This document shows positions 17,801 through 25,035 of a stretch of DNA of 64,000 nt, piece by piece. Made by a program: the position numbers and the translations under genes. This DNA is from DASYLJ01 sp964432595 (GTDB taxonomy: Bacteria > Desulfobacterota > Binatia > DP-6). The stretch spans positions 35,422 through 99,421 of the forward strand of contig CAYSOF010000025.1 in the NCBI GenBank assembly GCA_964432595.1, read 5' to 3'. A model generated the notes under the pieces. It was given only the letters and a program-made list of their open reading frames with translations, searched no databases and was not told the origin of the DNA. Position 1 is the stretch's first letter, and the number at the start of each line of letters is the position of its first letter.

Positions 17801-20800
17801 CGGCGTCACCGGGACGTTCGCCGCGGCCGACGGCGGCGCGACGGACACGGTCAGGGCGAGCGGCACGTTCGCCCGCGCGCTGCATCTGGACGTCGCGCCC
17901 GCGCATGGGGCCGCCGCGCGCGACCGCGCGCTCGTCGTGACGCCGAGCCTCCGCAGCGACGCGGACGACGAGTACGACCTGACCGTCGAGGCGCCGGCGG
18001 GCTGGGAGGTCGTCGTCGCCGACGACGGGACGACGACGCTCCTGCCGCCGGCGGGCATCGTGTCCGGCAGCGCCGGCGTGCGCGTCCACGCGCGTTCGCG
18101 CACCGAGCCGGCGCTCGCCGCCGAGGCGACCGTCGTCGTCGACGTCGAGGCGCCGGGCACGCCGCGGCTGCTGCTCGCGGTCGAGCCCGATCCGACGCAC
18201 AGCGTGCCGATCGCCGGCACGCTCGTGCCGCTCGCGCAGCGCATCACGCTGACCAACCTCGGCACGACGGCCGACACGTTCGACCTCGCGGTCGACGGCC
18301 TCGCCGCCGGCGACTTCACGCTCGCCGCGACGTCGCCCGTCGTCGGCGCCGGCCAGCGTGCGGTCGTGGGCCTCGCGCTGCATCCGGGCGGCGCGCTCCA
18401 ACCGCCGGGCACGCCGATCGCGTTCACGATCGGCGCCGCGGGACGCAGCGGCGGCCTCGCGGCCGACGTCGACGTCACGGTTCCGTACCCGGCCGTGGTC
18501 GGCGTGCGGCCGCGGCTCGAGCCGCTCGCCGCGCGCGCGCTGCCGGGTGACACGCTGCCGGCGACGCTCGTGCTCGAGTCGACGGGCAACACGGCGTCGA
18601 CGATGACGCTCGCCGCCACCGTGGCCGGCGGCGTCGACCTCGCCGGGTTGCCGGCCAGCGTGACGCTCGCTCCGGGGGAGGTGCGCAGCATCGCGCTCGA
18701 CGTCGCCGTCGCGGCCGATGCGGCCGTCGGTCGCTCTCTCCCGCTCGGCGTCACGGCCGACCTCTGCAACGGCTTCGCACGGCCGGCGTGTACCGTGCCG
18801 GATCCGAGCGTCCGCTTGGCGTCGATGGGCGTGCTCGTCGGCGTGCCGCAGACGCTGTGCCTGCTCGACGGGACCATCGCGACGGCGCTCGCCGACCTGC
18901 CCGTACCGGCCGTGACGCTGCAGCGGCTCGGGCTCGCGCTGTCGCGGCTGGCGCTCGCGCCCGACGACGCGGCGCTGCGCAACGAGATCATCGCCGCGAC
19001 GAACGCGACGACGGCATTCCTGCACGAGAGCGGCCTCACCGATCGCGCCAACGCGTTGCGCGACCTGATGCTGCCGGTCGAGGCCGGCGATCCGGCGGCC
19101 ATCGCGGCCACGCTCGACGACCTGTGCACCGCGCTCGCCGGCCTGCCGTCGGAGCTGGAGACCGCGGCGCAGCGCCTGGCGCACGGCTTCACCGCGCGGC
19201 TCCTCCCGTCGAACCGGGTGGTCGCGCCGGGCGAGGACGCGGTCTACCAGCTCGCGATCACGTCCACCGGCACGAAGGCGACGGCCGTCGACCTGGCCCT
19301 GACCGGTCTGCCGGCGGGTGTCACCGCGACGCTCAGCCGCACGCAGGTGACGCTCGCGCCGGGGACGACGGACGACGGCGTCACGGCGACGCTGCGTGCG
19401 GCCACGGCACTACCGTCGGCGGTCGGCTTCGCCGTGCACGGCACCGCGGCCGGCGGCTTCGACGGCGAGGCGCCGGGTGTCTTCGCCGTGCGCGAGAGCG
19501 TCGTCGACGTCGCCGCCGTCACGCCGGCGCCGCGGCTCGCGGAGAGCGCCGGGACGCCGATCGCGATCGTCGCGGTGCTGGCGAACCGCGCGAACGTCGC
19601 GCGCGAGGTCGCCGTCGACCTGCGCGTCGAGGACGAGCGCGGCACCGTCGTGGCGGGGCTGGGGGCGGTGACGACGTCGCTGGGGACCGGCGCCGCGACG
19701 ACCGTCGATCTCGGCCCCGTCGACACCACCGCGCTCGCCGACGGCGCGTACACGGCCGTCGTGACGGCGCGCACGTCCGGCGGCGGTGCCATTCCCGGCC
19801 AGCAGGGCCGCGGCACGTTCCTGGTCGGCCTGCCGCTGCAGGCGACCGCGCTGGTCGAGCCGGCGGTCGTGGCGCCGGGCGACGACGCGGCGGTCGTGAG
19901 CCGCGTGCGCGTGAGCGGCCGGCCGCCGCGCCAGCCGGGCACGGGCTTCTTCGATCAGTACGCGCAGTCCGTCGTGGCGGAGACGGCGGTGACCGACGCG
20001 GGCGCCGCGCTCGGCGTGCCGGATCGCGTGCGCGCGGCCGTCGGCGCGGGCGGTACCCTGATCGTCGACCTCGGGCCCGACCTGGCGCGTGTCACCGACG
20101 GCCCCGGACCGGACCTCGTGGTGTTCGAGCGCGACCGCTGCGCGACGCCGCACGAGGCGGCCTACACGGTGGCGGTCGCCGACGATCCCGCCGGGCCGTT
20201 CGTCGAGCTCGGTACGGCGTCGGGCGAGCGCGAGCCGGGCGACGAGTTCGACCTGCTCGACGGCGGCGTCGCGAGCGCGCGCTACGTGCGCATCACGAGC
20301 GCGGCGGGCGGCATCGAGGTCGACGCGGTGCTGAACGCGCATCCGGCGCGTCCGGGTGGCGTGCAGCTCGAGTACCACCTGCCGATCGGGTTCCAGAACG
20401 GCGTGGCGAACACGCCCGCCATCGGCGACCTCGACCGCGACGGGAATCCCGAGATCGCGTTCAACGTGCAGACCAACTTCGTCGGCTGCGAGATGATCGT
20501 GATCGACGGCGTCACCAAGCAGGAGAAGTTCCGCCTCGACATGCCGGGCCGCACCACGGCGGGCGCCGCGCTCTGCGGCGAGGCGTCGGGCGTCGCGATG
20601 GGCAACCTCGACGACGACCCCGAGGGCGAGATCATGGTGCATGCGCCCACCGACAACGTGAGCGATGTGTTCGTCGCGATGAACGCGGACGGCACGGAGC
20701 TCTTCCGGAACGTGCTCGCGCAGCGCGGCGTGAACCAGTCGAGCGTCGACCTGGCGAACGTCGACGACGATCCGCAGCCCGAGATCCTCTGGCCGGGCGG

Positions 20801-23800
20801 CTTCCGTCAGGACGACGCGTCGGACGGCTACGACAACGGCCTCTTCGGACAGCCGATCGCGGTCGACCTCGACGGCGACGGGACGGCGGAGCTGGTCTCG
20901 AACGGCGGCGGCGCGCCGTTCTCGAACGTCACCGCGCGGAAGACCGACGGCACGCTCGTGTGGAACAGCCCGTCGCTCGCCACCGGCCTCGGCGCCAAGT
21001 CGACGCAGCGGCCGGCGGTCGGAGACCTCGACGGCGACGGCCGCCCCGACTTCGCGACGTGGGCCGCGAACCTGCTCGGCCACACCCAGGGCGTGTTCGC
21101 CGTCCGCCACGACGGCACGTTGCTCTGGAGCACGCCGGTGCCGACCGGCCCGCGCCTCTGCAGCGAGCATCCGGACGTGGCGTGCACGGCGAACACGGAT
21201 TGTCCGAGCGGCACGTGCAAGCTCTTCGAGACGGCCGGGTCGTCGCCGGCGATCGCCGACGTGAACGGCGACGGTCGTCCGGAGGTCGTCTACTGGATGC
21301 GCGACGTGGGACAGGGCGACCGCGGGTCGATCGTCGCCTTCGCGGGCGCGACCGGCGAGGAGCTCTGGCGCGTCGACGCGAACGACCCGGGCGGCATCGA
21401 GCCGAGCCTGTCGGCCGCCGATCTCGACGGCGACGGCGACGCCGAGGTCCTGTGGAACGGCTCCTGCGACGGCTTCACGATCGTCGACGGCGCGGCCGGC
21501 GAAGTCGTCTACCGCGATCCGCGCGTGCAATCGGGCTCGGCGCACGATCACCCGGCGGTGGCCGATGCCGACGCGGACGGCCGGCTCGAAGTCGTCACCG
21601 GCGATGCGCAGGGCCTCTACGTGTTCGGCGCCGGCGCCGGCTGGGCGTCGGGACGCCAGGTCTGGAATCAGACGAGCTACGGCATCACCAACGTCGGCGA
21701 CGACCTGACGATTCCCGCGACGCCGCCGCAGCCGTGGCGCTTTCACGGCACGTTCCGGTTCCAGGGCCCGCAGCTCGCCGATCTCGCGCATGCCGTGGTG
21801 GACGTGACGCACGCGCTCGCCGACGGCGTGTCGTTCGACCCGGCGGCGATCGCGCCGCCGGCGGCGAACGTCGCCGGGCGGACCGTCGCGTGGCAGGCCG
21901 AGCTGCCGGTGACCATCGGCGCGGCGTTCGACGTGCCGGCGACGGTGCCGGCGCTGGCGCCGGGCGAGACGCGCACGGTGAGCACCGGTGGCAGCGTCGA
22001 CGCGGAGCTGACGCTGCCCGACGGCTCCACCGTCCAGGTGACCATTCCGCTCGGTCCGGCGACCGTGTCGGCGCCGCACGTGATCGGCGTCGCGCCCGCG
22101 TCGCAGACCACGGACGCCGGCGCGCCGGCGACGTTCCTCGTCACCCTGACGAATCCGCGCCCGGTGCCCGAGACGTTCGCGCTGTCGGTCCTCGGGATCG
22201 AGCCCGCGTTCGTCGCGCTGCCGCCGGCCGCGACGCTCGATCCGGGCGCGTCGGTCGTGCTGCCCGTCGTCGTGACGATGCCGGTGGAGTCGCCCGGCGG
22301 GACGCTCGACTTCGCGCTGGGCGTCACGGGCGACGCCGGCACCGTCGACGATGCCGGTGTGCAGCTCGTCGTGAACGCGGTGGCGCCGCCGATCGTGCCG
22401 GGCGGCATCCGCGTGGCGGTGGTGCCGGCGACGGTGACGATGGGCCGCGGCGGGACGGCGGTGCTCGACGTCCTGGTGTCGAGCGGGCTGCCGGACGCGA
22501 CGACCGTCGTGTTGTCCGCGGCGGCGGACGACCTCGCCGCGGCGACGTCGGACCTGACGCTCGAGGTGCCGCCGGGCGGCGTGACGGCGACACGCGTCGT
22601 GGTGGATGCCGCCGGTGCCGCCGCCGGCGATCGCGTGCTCGCCGTGACGGCGGCGGCCGACGGCGCGCCGCACGTGACCGACACCGGGACGGCGACGGTC
22701 ACGGTGAGCGATCGCGGCGTGCAAGTGCAGCTCTCGCCCGACGCGGCGGCGACGGCGAGCGACGGCTCCGTCGTGCTCGACGCCGTCGTCACCAATACCG
22801 GGGCGACGACCGACACGTTCGACCTCGCCGCGGGCGGCCCGCTGGGCGCGTTCGCGGCGCTGGGCGCGACGGCGGTGACGCTCGACGCGGGTGCGGCGAC
22901 GACCGTGCCGGTGACGCTCGCCGGCCTCGACGTGTTCCTGCAGCAGCGGAGCTTCGTGCTGCTGACGGCGACCGCGTCGACCGATCCGGCGATCGCCGGC
23001 AGCGACGCATCGGCCATCGAGGTGCGCGAGCGGCGCGGCGTCGCGGTCCGCGTGGCGCCGGCGAGCGTGGTGCGCGTCGGGACGGGGGACGTCGTCCTGG
23101 ACGTCGCCGTGGAGAACACCGGCAACGCCTGCGACGAGCGCTACGTCGTCGAGGTGACGTCGGCGCCGGCGGGCGTCGTCGGCGGCATCGTGCCGGCGCG
23201 CTTCGTCGTGCCGCCGGGACAGATCGCGAACCTGCGCCTCGACGCGGCGTCGGCGTCGCTCGGCTCCTACGACGTGCAGGTACGGGTGACGACGGACGGC
23301 GCCAACCCCGCGTGCCCGCCGCTGCCGCTGGCGACGGCGGTCGGCACGGTGACGCTGGCGTTCGTCGACGACGGCGCGACGTCGACCACGATCGCAACGT
23401 CCACGACGACCAGCAGCACGACGACGACCACGCTCGCCGCGATGGACGCGTTCATGACGTACAAGGTGAAGCCGGGCGAAGGCGCGGCGCGTTTCGTGGC
23501 CTTCGGGCCGCTGCCGCTCGCGGACCGGTTCGGCAGCGCGACGTACCGCGTGGTGAAGCCGAAGCAGCTCGCGCTGCCGGCCGACGTGAACGGCGCGGGC
23601 ACGATCGATCCCGCGACGCATCTGCTCGAGTACCAGGTGAAGCCAGAGCGCGGCACGCCGTCGTTCGGTGTGCGCCGCGACGTCGAGACGTCGACCGCGT
23701 GCGGTACGTTGCGGCTCGAGGTGTCGAAGCCGGGCGGGCTGCTTGCGCCGGCGTCGAAGGGTCTCGTCGCGCCGCTACCGGTGCCGGCGGAGGCGGACCA

Positions 23801-24215
23801 CGAGCTCGACCACTACCTCTGCTACAAGGCGAAGCCGCAGAAGAAGCTCGCGGACGGCACGCCGTTGCCGAAGCCGACGAAGGGCCTGCAGCTCGACGTC
23901 GCCGACCAGTTCGAGTCGCGGCGCTACGATCTCCGAAAGGTGACCCGGTTCTGCACGCCCGTGACGACGCCGGGGGCGGCGATCCGTCACGCCGGGCGCG
24001 AGCTGGTGTGCTGGCGGGCGAAGCCGGCGGCGCGGCTCATCGCGCAGATGGGCTGCGGTCCGGCGGTGGCCGGTGACCGCGGTGCGGCGATCGTGCCGAA
24101 GCAGCCGAAGCACCTGCGGCGCGATCCGCTCTATGTCGGCGCGACGCTCGGCAGCGAAGTGTTGGCGTCGGTGAAGGAAGTGGAGGTCTGCCTGCCAACG
24201 GAGGAAGCGCGGTAG
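14862..24215 (+). CDS. giant secreted multidomain protein (transglutaminase-like, FG-GAP and Ig-like repeats)
   Basis: A 3117-residue protein with a signal peptide (LLITLAMAAPAFAAP). An early region (residues ~130-330) resembles transglutaminase/protease folds (GNALDRASLLVALLRACGVP, then HHWVEHDDGGGFAALDPSF), but the usual nucleophile Cys is missing from its position before ALLVALL. Beta-sandwich/CARDB-like repeats follow to ~1840. Residues ~1850-2260 hold FG-GAP/VCBS units (DLDRDGNPEIAF, VDLDGDGTAELV, DVNGDGRPEVVY), each with Ca-binding Asp/Asn. More Ig-like units run to ~2830, then a Thr/Ser linker (2841-2860) and a C-terminal module with repeated LCYKAKP/KVKP motifs. It is likely a surface or extracellular adhesin/structural protein; function unknown. 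Confidence 0.75.
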   Translation: MKHLRCAVLLITLAMAAPAFAAPLGLARTQSARSHDVLAGAPLVVTWVLSNEASEPLDDPLLVTTLAAGVTVDAADPPARVRGRELAVALPAIAPGSIGTVRLTLRVPAGGSLVDDGARAFASRGTRAVEAIATPTTLRALLGTDPAYLASTPDAPTEDPGVLRTIARVGCAPEALFAEVRDATTHEVYAGALRGARGVLRTSAGNALDRASLLVALLRACGVPARWAAGTLAAPQARELIASMFDGLAPRTVGGLDQATQAFAVASDLSGLLMEPLSFLPGAGTTADPTDDPLLLAQAARHHWVEHDDGGGFAALDPSFATAAPGDVFAATSATFAAVPADEHHTVRVALDSEIAPLGLGGNFLRIADTLATALGTPDERYDHVGNVLVESRTVLDATFTSVELVGRPLTLGQFVASTIIGGLGLSATRTVYAPWLQVGDDPDLVRGEDVEEFISTFSSDLLTGMFLRLTVTAPDGTATTHQRDLVDRIGYAARREGGASPVALDGAPVLTDADVTTIDVNVGGWDLGDGLARSTATGEALAALQQGLAALPAGTPSTLQTSAITTLGRRYAVAVTRYLADAQIGASHGRAVLLGRALGVRGYADSPRLTLAQARSRTLDGTPRTTLSLDLRKRDGAAIPAPGRSVEAPRFYEAARGLADAHVEGLVAASFGATAPVSFERFVDAVAASGGTFASIESTNAGDVPGLALPANARARIGSAVARGAAVLAPLAPAVVDGREVTMWMEVDPATGEMISVGEDGGHIAALEYEALGSQATSGILIGFIKGLDCNGCSLTSTGYQLALAAAQVAGGGGGAIAGGISGATAYAELLGAKLPPFNPWEMSGYLVGTAAKILIQVSGAVVKALQRTDPPLSSLVLDADVLLDAPSVAVATIAAPATFTGDGFDVAVDARHHRAGGASFYPPAVLAGLGAGGDDPALNFTPSTSQSLSDDVVALDATAGQVTLGTATVTAPANVGLVGVTGTFAAADGGATDTVRASGTFARALHLDVAPAHGAAARDRALVVTPSLRSDADDEYDLTVEAPAGWEVVVADDGTTTLLPPAGIVSGSAGVRVHARSRTEPALAAEATVVVDVEAPGTPRLLLAVEPDPTHSVPIAGTLVPLAQRITLTNLGTTADTFDLAVDGLAAGDFTLAATSPVVGAGQRAVVGLALHPGGALQPPGTPIAFTIGAAGRSGGLAADVDVTVPYPAVVGVRPRLEPLAARALPGDTLPATLVLESTGNTASTMTLAATVAGGVDLAGLPASVTLAPGEVRSIALDVAVAADAAVGRSLPLGVTADLCNGFARPACTVPDPSVRLASMGVLVGVPQTLCLLDGTIATALADLPVPAVTLQRLGLALSRLALAPDDAALRNEIIAATNATTAFLHESGLTDRANALRDLMLPVEAGDPAAIAATLDDLCTALAGLPSELETAAQRLAHGFTARLLPSNRVVAPGEDAVYQLAITSTGTKATAVDLALTGLPAGVTATLSRTQVTLAPGTTDDGVTATLRAATALPSAVGFAVHGTAAGGFDGEAPGVFAVRESVVDVAAVTPAPRLAESAGTPIAIVAVLANRANVAREVAVDLRVEDERGTVVAGLGAVTTSLGTGAATTVDLGPVDTTALADGAYTAVVTARTSGGGAIPGQQGRGTFLVGLPLQATALVEPAVVAPGDDAAVVSRVRVSGRPPRQPGTGFFDQYAQSVVAETAVTDAGAALGVPDRVRAAVGAGGTLIVDLGPDLARVTDGPGPDLVVFERDRCATPHEAAYTVAVADDPAGPFVELGTASGEREPGDEFDLLDGGVASARYVRITSAAGGIEVDAVLNAHPARPGGVQLEYHLPIGFQNGVANTPAIGDLDRDGNPEIAFNVQTNFVGCEMIVIDGVTKQEKFRLDMPGRTTAGAALCGEASGVAMGNLDDDPEGEIMVHAPTDNVSDVFVAMNADGTELFRNVLAQRGVNQSSVDLANVDDDPQPEILWPGGFRQDDASDGYDNGLFGQPIAVDLDGDGTAELVSNGGGAPFSNVTARKTDGTLVWNSPSLATGLGAKSTQRPAVGDLDGDGRPDFATWAANLLGHTQGVFAVRHDGTLLWSTPVPTGPRLCSEHPDVACTANTDCPSGTCKLFETAGSSPAIADVNGDGRPEVVYWMRDVGQGDRGSIVAFAGATGEELWRVDANDPGGIEPSLSAADLDGDGDAEVLWNGSCDGFTIVDGAAGEVVYRDPRVQSGSAHDHPAVADADADGRLEVVTGDAQGLYVFGAGAGWASGRQVWNQTSYGITNVGDDLTIPATPPQPWRFHGTFRFQGPQLADLAHAVVDVTHALADGVSFDPAAIAPPAANVAGRTVAWQAELPVTIGAAFDVPATVPALAPGETRTVSTGGSVDAELTLPDGSTVQVTIPLGPATVSAPHVIGVAPASQTTDAGAPATFLVTLTNPRPVPETFALSVLGIEPAFVALPPAATLDPGASVVLPVVVTMPVESPGGTLDFALGVTGDAGTVDDAGVQLVVNAVAPPIVPGGIRVAVVPATVTMGRGGTAVLDVLVSSGLPDATTVVLSAAADDLAAATSDLTLEVPPGGVTATRVVVDAAGAAAGDRVLAVTAAADGAPHVTDTGTATVTVSDRGVQVQLSPDAAATASDGSVVLDAVVTNTGATTDTFDLAAGGPLGAFAALGATAVTLDAGAATTVPVTLAGLDVFLQQRSFVLLTATASTDPAIAGSDASAIEVRERRGVAVRVAPASVVRVGTGDVVLDVAVENTGNACDERYVVEVTSAPAGVVGGIVPARFVVPPGQIANLRLDAASASLGSYDVQVRVTTDGANPACPPLPLATAVGTVTLAFVDDGATSTTIATSTTTSSTTTTTLAAMDAFMTYKVKPGEGAARFVAFGPLPLADRFGSATYRVVKPKQLALPADVNGAGTIDPATHLLEYQVKPERGTPSFGVRRDVETSTACGTLRLEVSKPGGLLAPASKGLVAPLPVPAEADHELDHYLCYKAKPQKKLADGTPLPKPTKGLQLDVADQFESRRYDLRKVTRFCTPVTTPGAAIRHAGRELVCWRAKPAARLIAQMGCGPAVAGDRGAAIVPKQPKHLRRDPLYVGATLGSEVLASVKEVEVCLPTEEAR

Positions 24216-24223
24216 ATGCGATC

Positions 24224-24249
24224 GGCGGGGCGGCTACGGCCGCCCCGCC
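24224..24249. terminator. GC-rich hairpin after the giant gene
   Basis: GGCGGGGCGGC (24224-24234) and its perfect complement (24239-24249) form an 11-bp stem with a 4-base loop, 9 bases past the stop codon. No T-run follows, so it may stabilise the 3' end or end transcription weakly. Confidence 0.5.
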
Positions 24250-24371
24250 GCGCTCGCTGGCGATGTCGCTCGCGCAGCCGAGCTCGTGCCTGCCCGCGGC
24301 AGCGACCTGTACCTGCCGGCGGGTCGGCCATGATCGCGACCGGCGGGGATCGTTGGTATGCTCCCTCACAC

Positions 24372-24452
24372 ATGGCGACGGTCGAGGACATCGCTGCCTT
24401 GAGCGCGCGCGAGCGGGCGAGGATCTCGATGGGGCGGGGGGGGCCGCGATGA
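24372..24452 (+). CDS. short ORF (26 aa) overlapping the nucleotidyltransferase-fold gene
   Basis: ATG at 24372 opens a 26-residue frame beginning MATVEDIAALSARERARISM and ending in a TGA that overlaps the next ATG (ATGA). The helical start looks like the N terminus of a longer small protein, so this may be a truncated partner or a translational coupling peptide. A run of nine G bases near its end (about 24434-24443) is a place where a frameshift could have truncated it. Low confidence. Confidence 0.35.
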   Translation: MATVEDIAALSARERARISMGRGGPR

Positions 24453-24931
24453 CCACACAGCCGGACAAGCTGGGGGCGCTGGTCGACATCGTGCGCGCGC
24501 TCGAGGCGATCGACGTCGCCGACGCACTGGTCGGTGGAGTGGCAGTCGGCATCCGGTCCGGCGTTCCCCGTACCACCCTCGACACCAACCTGGCCGTGCC
24601 GTCGACGGTTGCCCGGCAGCGCGTCGTTCGTGCGCTCGTCGACGCCGGATTCGTTCTGCGCGGCGAGTTCGCACACAGCATCAACTTCAGGCACTCGAGC
24701 GGCGAGCCGGTGCAGATCGTGATCGATCCCGCGTTCGATCCCATGATCGAACGGGCCGAGCCGGTCGCCATCGGCAACGAGACCGTCCAGGTCGTGCTCA
24801 CGACCGATCTGATCGTCATGAAGGAGCGCGCGGCCGCCGATCCGGCTCGGAGGCGAAGCAAGGCGCTGCGTGATCGGGCCGACGTCGAGCTGCTGCGGGG
24901 CGACGTGCCCGACCCGGACGAAGGGTGGTAG
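24449..24931 (+). CDS. nucleotidyltransferase-fold protein (AbiEii/MNT-like), altered active site
   Basis: A 160-residue protein. LVGGVAVGIRSGVPRTTLDT matches the G(G/S)xAVxxR...R.T.D core of small nucleotidyltransferase-fold proteins found in toxin-antitoxin and abortive-infection pairs. The usual catalytic DxD reads DTN here, so the second Asp is an Asn. LTTDLIVMKERAAADP matches the later DLI..K helix of the fold. It could be an inactive or altered enzyme. The short preceding ORF is the only candidate partner. Confidence 0.6.
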   Translation: MTTQPDKLGALVDIVRALEAIDVADALVGGVAVGIRSGVPRTTLDTNLAVPSTVARQRVVRALVDAGFVLRGEFAHSINFRHSSGEPVQIVIDPAFDPMIERAEPVAIGNETVQVVLTTDLIVMKERAAADPARRRSKALRDRADVELLRGDVPDPDEGW

Positions 24932-24994
24932 GGCGGGGTGAAGCGCGAGATCGTCCTGCTCGCGGCCGCCTTCGGGGTGACCTTCGACCGATGA

Positions 24995-25024
24995 GGGCGA
25001 GCGCGCGATCCGCCGCGCTCGCCC
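24995..25024. terminator. bidirectional hairpin between convergent genes
   Basis: GGGCGAGCGCG (24995-25005) and CGCGCTCGCCC (25014-25024) form a perfect 11-bp stem with an 8-base loop. It sits between the convergent nucleotidyltransferase-fold gene and the TonB-receptor gene and could serve both. There is no clear T-run on either side. Confidence 0.5.
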
Positions 25025-25035
25025 CCACCTGATCG

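Noticed and set aside
13185..19184. Very long minus-strand open frame (about 2000 codons) opposite the porin and giant gene
   Set aside because: It is Arg/Gly-rich low-complexity sequence with no domain or signal and lies antisense to well-supported genes; high GC makes such open frames common.
19410..23621. Second long minus-strand open frame (about 1400 codons)
   Set aside because: It is antisense to the FG-GAP/Ig region of the giant protein and made of Arg/His-rich unstructured sequence; a GC artefact.
24939..24995. 18-codon ORF starting GTG after the nucleotidyltransferase-fold gene
   Set aside because: Too short, no ribosome site or conserved feature, and it runs into the convergent terminator.
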